Shown here: positions 41,669-51,213 of the stretch, in pieces
Numbering within the stretch: the first letter of the stretch is position 1
How the letters are laid out: the number at the start of each line of letters is the position of its first letter
NCBI GenBank assembly: GCA_937868765.1
Contig: CALMNL010000003.1
Span: forward strand, 310,001-374,000
Reading direction: 5' to 3'
From: an uncultured Desulfatitalea sp.
GTDB lineage: Bacteria > Desulfobacterota > Desulfobacteria > Desulfobacterales > Desulfosarcinaceae
DNA: 64,000 nucleotides
Made by a program: the position numbers and the translations under genes
The notes under the pieces: model-generated
What the model saw: only the letters and a program-made list of their open reading frames with translations
Database searches by the model: none
Told to the model about the DNA's origin: nothing

Positions 41669-42556
41669 ATGATGACTACGGAAAAAACAACCGGTTTTGG
41701 CTTATTTTTAAGGAATCAGCGGCGCGCCAGGGACATTCCCATCGAAACGGTGTCACAGAAAACCAAAATCAGGGTCGAGGTGCTGCAATATATCGAAAAC
41801 GAGGATCTTGCCCGATTGCCCTCTTCGACCTTCGTGAAAGGGTTCGTGCGCGCTTATGCTGAAGCGGTCGGTGCCGATGTCCAGGAGGCCCTGCGCTTGT
41901 TCGAGGCCAGCTGTGTAGCCCATGTCGCCTGTGATATGATCGGTGCCCCGGAAAAAAAACGGTCTTCCTTTTGGCGTTCCTTCGTTTTGATCTGTCTGGT
42001 CTTGGCCCTGTTGGCGCTGATATCCATTTCCATCGCCCGGCATATGGCAGATCGCCAGGCCTCACCGACCCCTCCGGAGGCAAAGGACGCCAAGAAATCC
42101 TCGTCGACCGGGATGCAGACCGAAACAGCAGCCCCGGCGTCGACCACCGAAGCGCCGGCATCCATGACCCAGGGAGCAGCGGCGGCTCCCACGCCCCCGC
42201 CAGCTTCGTCAGAGGATATCCCGCCAGCGGCTTCGCCTGCGGCCGAAGCACCAGCGCCCCCCGAAGCCGACGCCAATGCGACCGCCAACGCGCCGGAGAA
42301 CCCGATTCAAACGCCACCGCAGGACAAGCTGGTGCTGCAAATTGAGGCTGTGGAGTTGACCTGGCTGCGGGTGACCAGTGACGGTCGGGTTGTCAAGGAG
42401 GTTACCCTGAACCCGGAAGAGCGCATGACCTTTGAGGCCGAAAAGGGCTTCGAACTGATCATCGGCAATGCGGGAGGCGTTCAGCTGACGCTCAATGGCC
42501 GACCGCTTGGTTATCCGGGCAAGCGGGGCAAGGTGGTTTCACTGAAGCTTCCATAG
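41669..42556 (+). CDS. rodZ: RodZ-like protein (HTH, membrane helix, DUF4115)
   Basis: 295 residues. The cytoplasmic Cro/CI-type HTH is FGLFLRNQRRARDIPIETVSQKTKIRVEVLQYIENEDLARLPSSTFVKGFVRAYAEAVG (in pieces), a hallmark of RodZ. One membrane helix follows (SFVLICLVLALLALISISIA), then a roughly 100-residue Ala/Pro/Ser/Thr-rich linker and the periplasmic DUF4115 domain (LVLQIEAVELTWLRVTSDGRVVKEVTL...GNAGGVQLTLNGRPLG). RodZ links MreB to the cell-wall elongation machinery. It begins 5 bp after surA. Confidence 0.9.
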   Translation: MMTTEKTTGFGLFLRNQRRARDIPIETVSQKTKIRVEVLQYIENEDLARLPSSTFVKGFVRAYAEAVGADVQEALRLFEASCVAHVACDMIGAPEKKRSSFWRSFVLICLVLALLALISISIARHMADRQASPTPPEAKDAKKSSSTGMQTETAAPASTTEAPASMTQGAAAAPTPPPASSEDIPPAASPAAEAPAPPEADANATANAPENPIQTPPQDKLVLQIEAVELTWLRVTSDGRVVKEVTLNPEERMTFEAEKGFELIIGNAGGVQLTLNGRPLGYPGKRGKVVSLKLP

Positions 42557-42637
42557 CGGATCTAATTGCGTATCTCGGGCAGGGTACGGGTTTTTTGGCT
42601 TCCGTCCGTCGCGCCGCTGTCGGCGGGAACGATTGAC

Positions 42638-43414
42638 ATGACACATCTCGCCTCACCAGCCATTGTTCTGCGACGCCGTGACTACGGGGATTTTGACCTG
42701 ATCCTTACGGTGCTGACCCAGGAGCACGGGATCTGTTCATTGATCGCCAAGGCAGCCAAGAAAAGCACCAGGCGTTTCCCAGGTATCCTGGAACCTTTCG
42801 CAACCCTTCACATTGTTTATCGTCAGAGCCGTGGCAGGGGGATGCAGGTTCTGGAAGAGGCGACCCTGGAGGCAGCCTTCACCCATGCACGGGCCGATGT
42901 CCTCAAGATGGCCTACGCCAGCTACTGGTGCGAGCTGGTAGTCCTCTGGCTGGAGGAGGGCCTGGCGCGCCCCGATGTGTACGAGCTCTTGGCCTATGCG
43001 CTGAACGCGTTGAACCGCGATTTGGCCTCGGGTAAGTTGCTCAGCCTCTTATTTCAAATGCGCTTTGTGGGTCAGGAAGGGTTGCGGCCGGTACTGGAGC
43101 GATGCAGTTGTTGCCAGATCGAGATCGAAAAACTGGCCCAACACCAGTTCTGCATCGATTTGCGTCAGGGGGGCATCGTTTGTCACCAGTGCCCCGCGCC
43201 CGGAGCGGGCCAATTGCGTCTTTCCAAGGGGACAGTGAAACAATTGTTATGGATGGCTCAAGGTGACTTGGCCATGGCCCAGCGGGTGCGATTCAGCCCC
43301 TCCGCGCTGGCCGAAGCCACCCAATTCCTGGAGGCGTTTGTGCCCTATCATATCGGTCGCGCACCCAAGAGTCTCGTTTTTTTGCACCAGATCCGCGGCC
43401 AGACGGAGCAGTAA
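42638..43414 (+). CDS. recO: DNA repair protein RecO
   Basis: 258 residues beginning MTHLASPAIVLRRRDYGDFDLILTVLTQEHG, the OB-fold start of RecO. Further matches are LIAKAAKKSTRRFPGILEPFATLHIVYR and a zinc-finger-like CSCCQIEIEKLAQHQFCIDLRQGGIVCHQC (CxxC...C..C). RecO loads RecA on SSB-coated DNA in the RecFOR path. The upstream in-frame extension to 42566 has no homology. It is 58 bp before the GHMP kinase gene. Confidence 0.92.
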   Translation: MTHLASPAIVLRRRDYGDFDLILTVLTQEHGICSLIAKAAKKSTRRFPGILEPFATLHIVYRQSRGRGMQVLEEATLEAAFTHARADVLKMAYASYWCELVVLWLEEGLARPDVYELLAYALNALNRDLASGKLLSLLFQMRFVGQEGLRPVLERCSCCQIEIEKLAQHQFCIDLRQGGIVCHQCPAPGAGQLRLSKGTVKQLLWMAQGDLAMAQRVRFSPSALAEATQFLEAFVPYHIGRAPKSLVFLHQIRGQTEQ

Positions 43415-43472
43415 ATCTTCGCGCCGCTTTCGATAGCAGGCGCAGCACTGATCGGTAGAGGAGCAGGCAACG

Positions 43473-44519
43473 ATGAAAAAGCTGAAGGCGGTTTTGGAGC
43501 AAGGTGCGGTGGAAGCATCGGCACCCTGCCGCATCGATATGGGCGGCACGCTTGATTTGAGCACTTTTCATTTGCCGTTGCGCCATCTCGGGCCATGTAC
43601 GTTCAATGCGGCGCTCGATATGCGGACCTCGGTGCGCCTGCACCCCCATACGCGGGGAATGATCAAGATCACTTCGCGCGGATTCGACGGTTTGGAAGTT
43701 GAGAGTTCGCAGGCCTCCTTTTCGCACCCCATGGGATTGATCGTGGCGGTGGCGGCCTATTTCCAGGCGGATGGTGTGCATATCCAAATCGATTCCGCAT
43801 CACCGCCGCGCAGCGCCCTGGGCGGTTCTTCCGTGGCGGCCGCCGCGCTTATCTGGGCTTTTGCCAAGGCCTTGAACAAAACCGGACAACCCATGCCCGG
43901 GCATCGCGCCGTGGCGTTGCTGGCCCATGCGCTCGAACAGAGCCTGGCCGGCGTGCCCTGCGGGATCCAGGACCAGTTAGCTGCCGTTTATGGAGGGGTG
44001 AACGGTTGGTACTGGCTGGCCGAACCAGGCGGGGAATTGTTCCGGCGACGCGAGGTGGTCGCTCCCGACGCATGCCCTGAGTTTTCAAGGCATTTGCTGG
44101 TAGCCTATTGTGGTGTGCCCCATGTATCCAAGGATATCAACGGCAGTTGGGTGCGCGATTTTCTGTCCGGACGCCAGCGTGCCGAATGGCACCAGATCGC
44201 TGCCTTAAGCCGCCAGTTCATCGACGCCATGGCCGGCAGGCGATACGACGAAGCTGTCGCCCTGATGAATCGAGAAACCGATTTGAGACTGACGATGACG
44301 CCCGAAGTATTGGACGAAGTGGGGCGACCTCTGGCGGCCGTGGCCCGGGAATACGGCTGTGCAGCACGCTTTACCGGTGCCGGCGGTGGCGGCTGCGTCT
44401 GGGCCTTGGGCCAACCGACGCAGATTCAAGCTCTGCGTCCGGCCTGGGAGCAAATCTTATCCAGCCGCGAAGAAGCCAAGATATTGGATACCCAGGTCGA
44501 TCCCATCGGCATCTTGTGA
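43473..44519 (+). CDS. GHMP-family sugar kinase of unknown substrate
   Basis: 348 residues. GHMP signatures are complete: an N-terminal substrate motif EASAPCRIDMGGTLDLSTF, the ATP loop SPPRSALGGSSVAAAALIWAFAKAL (PxxSxLGGSS) and the C-terminal ARFTGAGGGGCVWAL. VPCGIQDQLAAVYGGVN resembles galactokinase and heptokinase relatives (GxxDQ). It could phosphorylate a sugar such as a heptose, fucose or galactose derivative; no sugar-nucleotide genes are nearby, so substrate is open. AGAGGAGCAGGCAACG supplies the ribosome site. Confidence 0.88.
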   Translation: MKKLKAVLEQGAVEASAPCRIDMGGTLDLSTFHLPLRHLGPCTFNAALDMRTSVRLHPHTRGMIKITSRGFDGLEVESSQASFSHPMGLIVAVAAYFQADGVHIQIDSASPPRSALGGSSVAAAALIWAFAKALNKTGQPMPGHRAVALLAHALEQSLAGVPCGIQDQLAAVYGGVNGWYWLAEPGGELFRRREVVAPDACPEFSRHLLVAYCGVPHVSKDINGSWVRDFLSGRQRAEWHQIAALSRQFIDAMAGRRYDEAVALMNRETDLRLTMTPEVLDEVGRPLAAVAREYGCAARFTGAGGGGCVWALGQPTQIQALRPAWEQILSSREEAKILDTQVDPIGIL

Positions 44520-44591
44520 TTTCCAGCGGATGGTGCTACATGAGCGCCACCGCCGACAGGGGGCAAAACCATCTAACGCGAGGGAAAATAG

Positions 44592-45461
44592 ATGTATTTT
44601 CAGGATGTCATTCTGGCATTGCACAAATTTTGGGGCTCCCGCGGGTGCCTTTTGGTACAACCTTATGACATGGAGGTGGGCGCCGGCACCTTTCATCCCA
44701 CCACCTTGTTGCGTGCTTTGGGGCCGGAACCCTGGCGGGTGGCTTATGTGCAGCCTTCCCGCCGCCCCACGGACGGGCGTTATGGCGAGAACCCCAACCG
44801 CTTGCAGCATTACTACCAATATCAGGTGATACTGAAGCCGTCCCCCCAGGATGTGCAGCAGATCTACCTGGACAGCCTCAAGGTGTTGGGCATCGACCCA
44901 TTGGAACACGATATCCGTTTCGTGGAAGATGATTGGGAGTCGCCGACCTTGGGCGCTTCCGGTCTGGGCTGGGAGGTGTGGCTGGATGGCATGGAGATCA
45001 CCCAATTCACCTACTTCCAGCAGGCGGGAAGCATCGAGTTGGCACCCATTTCGGTGGAGTTGACCTACGGCCTCGAGCGCATCACCATGTACCTGCAAGG
45101 CGTGGACAATGTCTACGACTTGAAGTGGAACCAGAACACCACCTACGGGGTCGTGCACCACCAGCAGGAAGTGGAGGGGTCCACCTACAATTTCGAAGTG
45201 GCCGATGTGCCGATGCTGCTGGTGCTCTTCAACCATTATGAGGCCGAGTCCCAGCGCATCAGCGCGGCTGGCCTGGTGCAGCCGGCCTATGAGTATTGCC
45301 TGAAATGCTCGCACACATTTAACCTGCTGGATGCCCGCGGCGCCATCAGCGTCACCGAGCGCACCGGCTATATCGGCCGTATCCGCAATCTGGCCCGCAC
45401 CTGCGCAGAAGCTTACCTGAAACAGCGCGAACAGATGGGGTTTCCCTTGCTGGCCCAGTGA
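44592..45461 (+). CDS. glyQ: Glycine-tRNA ligase alpha subunit
   Basis: 289 residues of the bacterial alpha2beta2-type GlyRS catalytic subunit. It begins [70 protein letters not shown] (in pieces), highly conserved. Motif 2/3 features such as [12 protein letters not shown] and [23 protein letters not shown] are present. It activates glycine with ATP. GAGGGAAAATAG precedes the ATG. glyS follows after 72 bp. Confidence 0.98.
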   Translation: MYFQDVILALHKFWGSRGCLLVQPYDMEVGAGTFHPTTLLRALGPEPWRVAYVQPSRRPTDGRYGENPNRLQHYYQYQVILKPSPQDVQQIYLDSLKVLGIDPLEHDIRFVEDDWESPTLGASGLGWEVWLDGMEITQFTYFQQAGSIELAPISVELTYGLERITMYLQGVDNVYDLKWNQNTTYGVVHHQQEVEGSTYNFEVADVPMLLVLFNHYEAESQRISAAGLVQPAYEYCLKCSHTFNLLDARGAISVTERTGYIGRIRNLARTCAEAYLKQREQMGFPLLAQ

Positions 45462-45533
45462 GATCATTCTTCCCGGGGCTTCCGGCTTGTTCATGGGCAG
45501 GCCGCCTCAGGACACTCTTACATTGAGGTGCAT

Positions 45534-47600
45534 ATGGAGCGTTTGCTGCTTGAAATCGGGACCGAAGAAATTCCTGCGGGATACATCCAACCTGCTTTGG
45601 AGGCGCTGGCGTCGGACGTGGTGCGCAAGTTGACCGAGGCCCGTATCGATCATGGCGAAGTTCAGACGTATGGCACACCGCGAAGACTGGTGCTGGCGGT
45701 GGCGGCGGTGGCCGAGCGCCAGAAGCCAAAGACCGAGGAGGTCCTGGGGCCGCCCGAGCGGGTCGCCCGCGATCCCCAGGGGGCATATACGTTGGCGGCT
45801 AAAAAATTCGCGGAAAAAGTGGGCATTCCCGTTGAGAAGCTGCGGGTCAAAGATACAGACAAGGGGCGCTATCTGTTTGCCGTCATCTCCGATAAGGGCA
45901 CCAGTACCAAAAAGCTTTTGCCTCAGCTGCTGCCAGAGGCCATTTTAAATGTGCCCTTTCCCAAAGCCATGCGCTGGTCGGATCTGTCCATCTCCTTTGC
46001 GCGGCCGATTCAATCCGTTCTGGCGCTGCTGGGTAAGAGTGTCGTGGGCTTCACCCTCGGTGGCCGCATCAAGAGCGGGCGCCAGGCCTGGGGGCACATG
46101 TTCATGGAACACAAGCGGGTCAAAATCGACAGCGCCGATGATTACATCGAGCAAATGCGTCAGGCCCAGGTGGTTGTGGACATCCAGGCGCGAAAACGGA
46201 TGGTGCGCGAGCAGGTCGCTGCGGCGGCCGAAAAGTTGGGCGGGAAGGTTCTTCCAGACGAAGCGCTGCTTGATACGGTAACCAACCTCGTGGAGATTCC
46301 GATAGCCGCCGGCGGGCGGTTTGACGAAGCCTTCCTCGAATTGCCCCGCGAGATTTTGATTACCTCCATGCGCGAGCATCAGAAGTACTTCGCCGTCACC
46401 GATGCGGCCGGGCAATTGATGCCCTGCTTCGTGGCGGTGAACAACACCCGCGCAAAGGACATGGCCCTGGTGGCCAAGGGGCATCAGCGCGTGTTGCGCG
46501 CGCGGCTCTCCGACGCCCAATTTTTCTACCGCTCGGATCTCGAACAAAAGATGGAAAACTGGAACGAGCGGCTCAAAGGTGTGCTCTTTCAGGCGCAGTT
46601 GGGCAGCATGCATGCCAAGGTGCAACGCGTGCAACAGATCGCCACGCAGCTGGCGGACGTGACCGCGCCCGAGCTCAAACCCCAGGTTTCCAGGGCTGCC
46701 CAGCTTTGCAAGGCCGACCTGGTCAGCCAGGTGGTCTACGAGTTCACCAACCTCCAGGGCATCATGGGCCGACATTATGCGGCCGCGGCCGGCGAACATC
46801 CCGACGTGGCCCAGGCCATCGAGGAACATTACCGACCGACCTATTCCGGCGGGCCGCTGCCCCAGAACCGGGTCGGTGCCTTGCTGGCCATCGCGGACAA
46901 GCTCGACACCATTTGCGGTTGTTTTTCCGTGGGCCTGGCGCCCACCGGCGCCTCCGATCCTTATGCCCTGAGGCGGCAAAGCATCGGCATCGTCCAGATC
47001 ATGCTGGCTCAGCAGTTCACTTTCTCATTGCGGGCCGCCATCGATATCAGCCTCAAGCACTTTACCCCTGCCAATGCGGCCGAAACCGCCGAAGCGGTCT
47101 ATGCCTTCATCCAGCAGCGAATCGCCCACATCCTGGCCGAAGAAGGCTTCGCCAAGGATATCGTGGCCGCCGTGGTCAGCGTATCGGTGGATCACGTCCC
47201 CAATGTGTGGCAGCGCACGGCCGCTTTGCAAGCGCTTAAAGGGGCGCCGGATTTCGAACCGTTGGCCGTGGCCTTCAAGCGGGCTGTCAACATCGTGCGC
47301 AAGGCGGATACGGTTGCGGGGGTCAAGCCGGAGGCAGCGCTTTTCGCCGAGACCGCCGAAACCGCTCTCTACGAAGCCTACCATCGGGTCAAACAGCAAA
47401 TGGAGCAATGCCTGGCCGCCGGTGATCTGAACCAGACCCTGCGGATCATCGCCACACTGCGGGAACCGGTGGATCGCTTCTTTGATGACGTCATGGTCAT
47501 GGCCGAAGATGCGGCGCTGCGCCGCAACCGGCTGGCGCTGTTGCAGGCGGTGGCCTCTTTGTTCGGCCGGATCGCCGACTTTTCCAAGATCACGACATGA
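45534..47600 (+). CDS. glyS: Glycine-tRNA ligase beta subunit
   Basis: 688 residues. It begins MERLLLEIGTEEIPAGYIQPALEAL, the family start. Conserved stretches are TYGTPRRLVL, FPKAMRWSD, FARPIQSVLALLG, LEIPIAAGG-type GRFDEAFLELPREILITSMREHQKYFAV, an HD-like region (LVYEFTNLQGIMGRHYA, SGGPLPQNRVGALLAIADKLDTICGCFSVGLAPTGASDPYALRRQ) and an anticodon-binding C domain (FFDDVMVMAEDAALRRNRLALL). GAGGTGCAT fits the ATG at 45534; GTG at 45528 is the alternative. Confidence 0.98.
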   Translation: MERLLLEIGTEEIPAGYIQPALEALASDVVRKLTEARIDHGEVQTYGTPRRLVLAVAAVAERQKPKTEEVLGPPERVARDPQGAYTLAAKKFAEKVGIPVEKLRVKDTDKGRYLFAVISDKGTSTKKLLPQLLPEAILNVPFPKAMRWSDLSISFARPIQSVLALLGKSVVGFTLGGRIKSGRQAWGHMFMEHKRVKIDSADDYIEQMRQAQVVVDIQARKRMVREQVAAAAEKLGGKVLPDEALLDTVTNLVEIPIAAGGRFDEAFLELPREILITSMREHQKYFAVTDAAGQLMPCFVAVNNTRAKDMALVAKGHQRVLRARLSDAQFFYRSDLEQKMENWNERLKGVLFQAQLGSMHAKVQRVQQIATQLADVTAPELKPQVSRAAQLCKADLVSQVVYEFTNLQGIMGRHYAAAAGEHPDVAQAIEEHYRPTYSGGPLPQNRVGALLAIADKLDTICGCFSVGLAPTGASDPYALRRQSIGIVQIMLAQQFTFSLRAAIDISLKHFTPANAAETAEAVYAFIQQRIAHILAEEGFAKDIVAAVVSVSVDHVPNVWQRTAALQALKGAPDFEPLAVAFKRAVNIVRKADTVAGVKPEAALFAETAETALYEAYHRVKQQMEQCLAAGDLNQTLRIIATLREPVDRFFDDVMVMAEDAALRRNRLALLQAVASLFGRIADFSKITT

Positions 47601-47675
47601 TGTCCGGCCCTGTCGCCGGGAACCCTGATTGACGAACTGTGGGGAAATTGCAATCAACGAGAGAGGAATCGAGCG

Positions 47676-47930
47676 ATGCCTTATGATCCGAATAAAGATG
47701 AAATCCTGAAGCAATGGCACTGTGAAGAGACAGGCCTGATGGTTTCGATTCAGCGCTATGACGGGGGGGAAGCCAAGGTGCAAATCGGGCCGCGCATCCT
47801 GAAACGCAAAGACGGCGGCGAGCGGGCGCCAGCCAAAGCCGGCCGCCTGACCATCGAAGATTTGATGTGGCTTTACAGCATTATCGACGAAGTCAAGGAA
47901 GAGCTCAGTAACCTGGTCGGGCCCGAATAG
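47676..47930 (+). CDS. 84-residue conserved-looking hypothetical protein
   Basis: MPYDPNKDEILKQWHCEETG followed by LMVSIQRYDGGEAKVQIGPRILKRKDGGERAPAKAGRLTIEDLMWLYSIIDEVKEELSNL (in pieces). A beta-hairpin followed by two helices is likely. GAGAGGAATCGAGCG stands before the ATG, and its stop directly abuts the ligase start, so coupling is likely. It lies between glyS and the divergent ligase; no function is assigned. Confidence 0.75.
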   Translation: MPYDPNKDEILKQWHCEETGLMVSIQRYDGGEAKVQIGPRILKRKDGGERAPAKAGRLTIEDLMWLYSIIDEVKEELSNLVGPE

Positions 47931-49760
47931 ATGGACCAGATCGCGCAACTGGCCGCCCAACTGGAGGCATACAATGCAGCCTACCGCAGCGGCGAGCCCC
48001 TGGTGGACGACGCCACCTACGATGCCCTGGTGGAGCAGTTGCGCCGTCTGGACCCGTACCACCCCTACCTGAAAGCCGTAGAGCCGGAAGCATTCCCGGG
48101 CCGGGCCGAAGTGCGTCACCCCAGCCCCATGCTCTCCACCGATAAAGCCTATACCGATGCGCAGTTGGAGCGGTATGTGGCCCGGGTGCAAAAAGAAGCC
48201 GATGCCGCCGGCCTGCAGGAGGTTCTGTTCCGGGTCACTCCCAAACTGGATGGACTGGCCGGTCGGGATGACGGGCAGGTGTTCGCCAGTCGAGGCAACG
48301 GCTTCGTGGGCTACGACATCACCGATGCCTTCGCCAAAGGCGTGGTTCCCTTGGGCGGCCGCGGCCAGGGTTTGGGTGAAATCGTGGTGGTCCTGTCCTA
48401 TTTCGAAAAGCAGCTGGCCGACAAATTCGAACATCCGCGCAACATGGTGGTGGGCATCGTCTCCTCGGACACCCTGAATGTCGATGCCCAGCAGGCGCTG
48501 GAAGAGGGGATGGTGCGTTTTGTGCCTTACAGCCAGCTGCCTTCCTGGGAGGGCAACGGCGAGGTACTGCTCAAGGAGATCGAAACCATTATCCAGTCTC
48601 TGGCGAGCGGCATCGACTATCCCATGGACGGGGTGGTGGTCGAGGCCGTCGATCAAGCCCTCAAGGCCCGCATGGGCGCTACGACCCATCACTATCGCTG
48701 GCAAATCGCCATTAAACGTAAGGGGCAGACGGCTGTCACGCAGGTGGAAAACATCCAGTGGCAAGTGGGCCGCACGGGCAATGTCACGCCGGTTCTGGAG
48801 GTGACCCCTGTGCCGCTCTCCGGGGCTACCATCCGGCGGGTCACTGCCCACCACGCCGGAATGCTGACCAAACTCGGTATCGGGCCAGGGGCGCGAATCG
48901 AAATCATCCGCAGCGGCGAAGTCATTCCCAAACTGGAGCAAGTGCTGGAAGCGGTAGCTGAAATCAACATACCCGAGAAATGCCCTGCGTGTGGTCTGGA
49001 ACTGAGCTGGAAAGGCGATTTCCTGCGCTGCACCCATGTCAACTGCCCCGCCCAGACCGAGCAGCGTATCAGCCATTGGTTCCGCACTCTGGGCAATGCC
49101 GACTGGTTCGGCATCAAGACCATCAAGCGCATCGTGGCCGCCGGGTTCGACTCGCTTGAAAAGATTTATGCCATGACTGTCTCTGACTTTTCATCGCTGG
49201 GATTCGGACCGGTGCAATCTGCCAATCTGGCAGAGGCTTTGCGCATCAGTCGCACCAAGGCGGTGGAAGATTGGCGTTTTCTGGCGGCACTGGGCATCGC
49301 CGATCTGGGGGTGGGAGACAGTCGCAAACTGCTGCAACATCATGCGTTGGAGGAGCTTGCCGGCCTCGATGTCCAGCAGATCATCCGTATCAGTGGCTTT
49401 GGGGAGATCACCAGCCACGCCATCGTCCAGGGATTGGCCGAAGCAGGGCCCACCTTGCACCATCTGCTCAATCTTGGATTCAATTTAGAACGGACGCCCA
49501 AGGCAGCCGTTGCCGGGGTTCCAAATGGGCCGCTGTCAGGAAAAAACCTGGTTTTCACGGGAAAAATGCAGCATGGCAGCCGTGAAACCATGCAGGACGA
49601 AGCGCGGCGACTGGGGGGCAACGTGCAGTCGGCCGTGAGCGGCACAACCGATTACTTGATATGTGGTGAAAAAGTGGGAGCGGCCAAACGGAGCAAGGCC
49701 GCACAGTTGGGGGTCCAGATGCTTTCCGAGGAAGAGTACTACCAACTCATCAAGCGGTAG
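47931..49760 (+). CDS. Divergent NAD+-dependent DNA ligase (LigA-like)
   Basis: 609 residues against about 670 for LigA. The Ia region (AAYRSGEPLVDDATYDALVEQLRRLDP), nucleotidyltransferase core with Lys105 in TPKLDGLAG, OB fold (GQTAVTQVENIQWQVGRTGNVTPVLEVTPV), Cys4 zinc finger (CPACG...CTHVNCPAQ), HhH repeats and BRCT (SGKNLVFTGKMQHGSRETMQDEARRLGGNVQSAVSGTTDYLICG) are all present. Motif residues differ: ExKIDG is TPKLDG, TRGDG...GEDVT is SRGNGFVGYDIT, and the DGVVVK lysine is Glu. Adenylation Lys and the AIK lysine remain. It could be a specialised second ligase. Confidence 0.9.
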   Translation: MDQIAQLAAQLEAYNAAYRSGEPLVDDATYDALVEQLRRLDPYHPYLKAVEPEAFPGRAEVRHPSPMLSTDKAYTDAQLERYVARVQKEADAAGLQEVLFRVTPKLDGLAGRDDGQVFASRGNGFVGYDITDAFAKGVVPLGGRGQGLGEIVVVLSYFEKQLADKFEHPRNMVVGIVSSDTLNVDAQQALEEGMVRFVPYSQLPSWEGNGEVLLKEIETIIQSLASGIDYPMDGVVVEAVDQALKARMGATTHHYRWQIAIKRKGQTAVTQVENIQWQVGRTGNVTPVLEVTPVPLSGATIRRVTAHHAGMLTKLGIGPGARIEIIRSGEVIPKLEQVLEAVAEINIPEKCPACGLELSWKGDFLRCTHVNCPAQTEQRISHWFRTLGNADWFGIKTIKRIVAAGFDSLEKIYAMTVSDFSSLGFGPVQSANLAEALRISRTKAVEDWRFLAALGIADLGVGDSRKLLQHHALEELAGLDVQQIIRISGFGEITSHAIVQGLAEAGPTLHHLLNLGFNLERTPKAAVAGVPNGPLSGKNLVFTGKMQHGSRETMQDEARRLGGNVQSAVSGTTDYLICGEKVGAAKRSKAAQLGVQMLSEEEYYQLIKR

Positions 49761-49777
49761 GGGAAAGGCGGCGACCT

Positions 49778-50059
49778 ATGGATACCAATGTAAGAGCCCA
49801 TGTGATCATCTCCGGCAAGGTTCAGGGTGTTTTCTTCCGTGCCGAGACCGTGCGCGCTGCCGAGCGGTTGGGCGTCAACGGCTGGGTGCGCAACCGCAGC
49901 GATGGCCGGGTGGAAGCCTTGTTCGAAGGACCTCGCACAGCGGTCAACGATGCGGTTTCCTGGTGCCATCACGGTTCACCCATGGCCCGGGTGACCAACG
50001 TCGAGGTGACCTGGGAACCCCATCAAGGGGATATGCAGGGCTTTGCCGTGCGGCGGTAA
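49778..50059 (+). CDS. acyP: Acylphosphatase
   Basis: 93 residues. It matches the ferredoxin-like acylphosphatase fold: VRAHVIISGKVQGVFFRAETVRAAERLGVNGWVRNRSDGRVEALFEG (in pieces), with catalytic Arg in VFFRAE and Asn in GWVRN. It hydrolyses carboxyl-phosphate bonds of small acylphosphates. The usual GxVQGVxFR reads GKVQGVFFR. GGGGAAAGGCGG precedes the ATG. It lies 17 bp after the ligase gene. Confidence 0.95.
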   Translation: MDTNVRAHVIISGKVQGVFFRAETVRAAERLGVNGWVRNRSDGRVEALFEGPRTAVNDAVSWCHHGSPMARVTNVEVTWEPHQGDMQGFAVRR

Positions 50060-50126
50060 AAATCTGTATTTAAAGCACGGCAGGGTCGGCGTAGCGACTG
50101 AAAACGCCCGGGCATTCAAAATCTGG

Positions 50127-51191
50127 TTAGAACAATGCGTTGACAAATTGGGTCGCATCAAACGGCTGTAAATCTTCGATCGATTCCCCCACACCGATAT
50201 AGTGCAACGGCAACTTTAACTGCTGGCAGATGCTGATGACGATGCCGCCCTTGGCCGTACCGTCCAGCTTGGTGAGCACCAATCCGGTAATGCCGAGGGC
50301 TTCGTGAAACATCTTGGCCTGGGCGATGGCATTCTGACCGGTGGTGGCATCCAGCACCAGAAGAATTTCATGGGGCGCATCGGGCAGTCGTTTGTTGATG
50401 GTGCGATGGATTTTCTTGAGTTCTTCCATCAGGTTGACCTTGGTGTGCAACCGGCCGGCGGTGTCGACGAAGACGGTGTCCATATTGCGTGCCACGGAGG
50501 CTTCGATGCCGTCATAGGCCACCGCCGCCGGATCCGCATTTTCTTTGTGGCGCACAAAATCGGCTCCCGCCCGCTGAGCCCAGATGCCCAGCTGTTCGGA
50601 GGCGGCGGCCCTGAATGTGTCGGCTGCCACGATCAGCACGCGCTCCCCCTCGCCGACTCTGCGGGCGGCCAGCTTGCCGATGGTGGTGGTCTTGCCTACT
50701 CCGTTGACACCGATGATCATGATGACATGGGGCTTGTGGCTCCCCGCAGGGGGAGGCGGCGCCACGGCGCTATCGAGCAATTTGAGGATTTCCTGCTTGA
50801 GAAGTTCCTTGAGCGCCTCGGGGGAGCCGATCTTGGATGCCCTGTGGGTAATGATTTGCATCAGGTCCATGGCGGTCTGCACGCCGATGTCCGAGGTGAT
50901 CAGCAACTCTTCGAGCTCCTCGAGCATTTGATCATCGATGCCGCTTTTGCCCTTGAACAGATCTTCGATATCGGTGGTCAGGATCTCGCGGGTTTTGGCC
51001 AGACCGCTTTTTAGCCGGGCGAACAAGCCCTTGGATGGGGCAGGGGAGGGGGAGGCAGGCGTCTCTTGTTCTATTTCTGCTATTGCTTCCCCGGATGCAA
51101 TCTCCGATTCGATGGCAGCGGATTCAATCTCGGTTTGTTTTTTGTCGGGTTCCTGGGTTTTGTCTTTTTTTCTGAACCAATTGAATGCCAT
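50127..51191 (-). CDS. ftsY: Signal recognition particle receptor FtsY
   Basis: 354 residues. An acidic N-terminal A domain rich in Glu/Lys (KTQEPDKKQTEIESAAIESE) is followed by the four-helix N domain and SRP GTPase: GVNGVGKTTTIGKLAARR (G1), DTFRAAASEQLGIWAQR, VDTAGRLHTK (G3), TKLDGTAKGG (G4) and GVGESIEDLQPFD at the C-terminus. It docks ribosome-nascent-chain-SRP complexes at the membrane. It lies 22 bp after smc on the same strand. Confidence 0.98.
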   Translation of the reverse strand: MAFNWFRKKDKTQEPDKKQTEIESAAIESEIASGEAIAEIEQETPASPSPAPSKGLFARLKSGLAKTREILTTDIEDLFKGKSGIDDQMLEELEELLITSDIGVQTAMDLMQIITHRASKIGSPEALKELLKQEILKLLDSAVAPPPPAGSHKPHVIMIIGVNGVGKTTTIGKLAARRVGEGERVLIVAADTFRAAASEQLGIWAQRAGADFVRHKENADPAAVAYDGIEASVARNMDTVFVDTAGRLHTKVNLMEELKKIHRTINKRLPDAPHEILLVLDATTGQNAIAQAKMFHEALGITGLVLTKLDGTAKGGIVISICQQLKLPLHYIGVGESIEDLQPFDATQFVNALF

Positions 51192-51213
51192 GACGATAAC
51201 CTATCTTTGAGCT

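Noticed and set aside
47025-49076. 683-codon minus-strand ORF
   Set aside because: It is the antisense shadow of glyS, the 84-aa gene and the ligase gene, whose plus-strand products have clear domains; long antisense frames are expected in GC-rich DNA.
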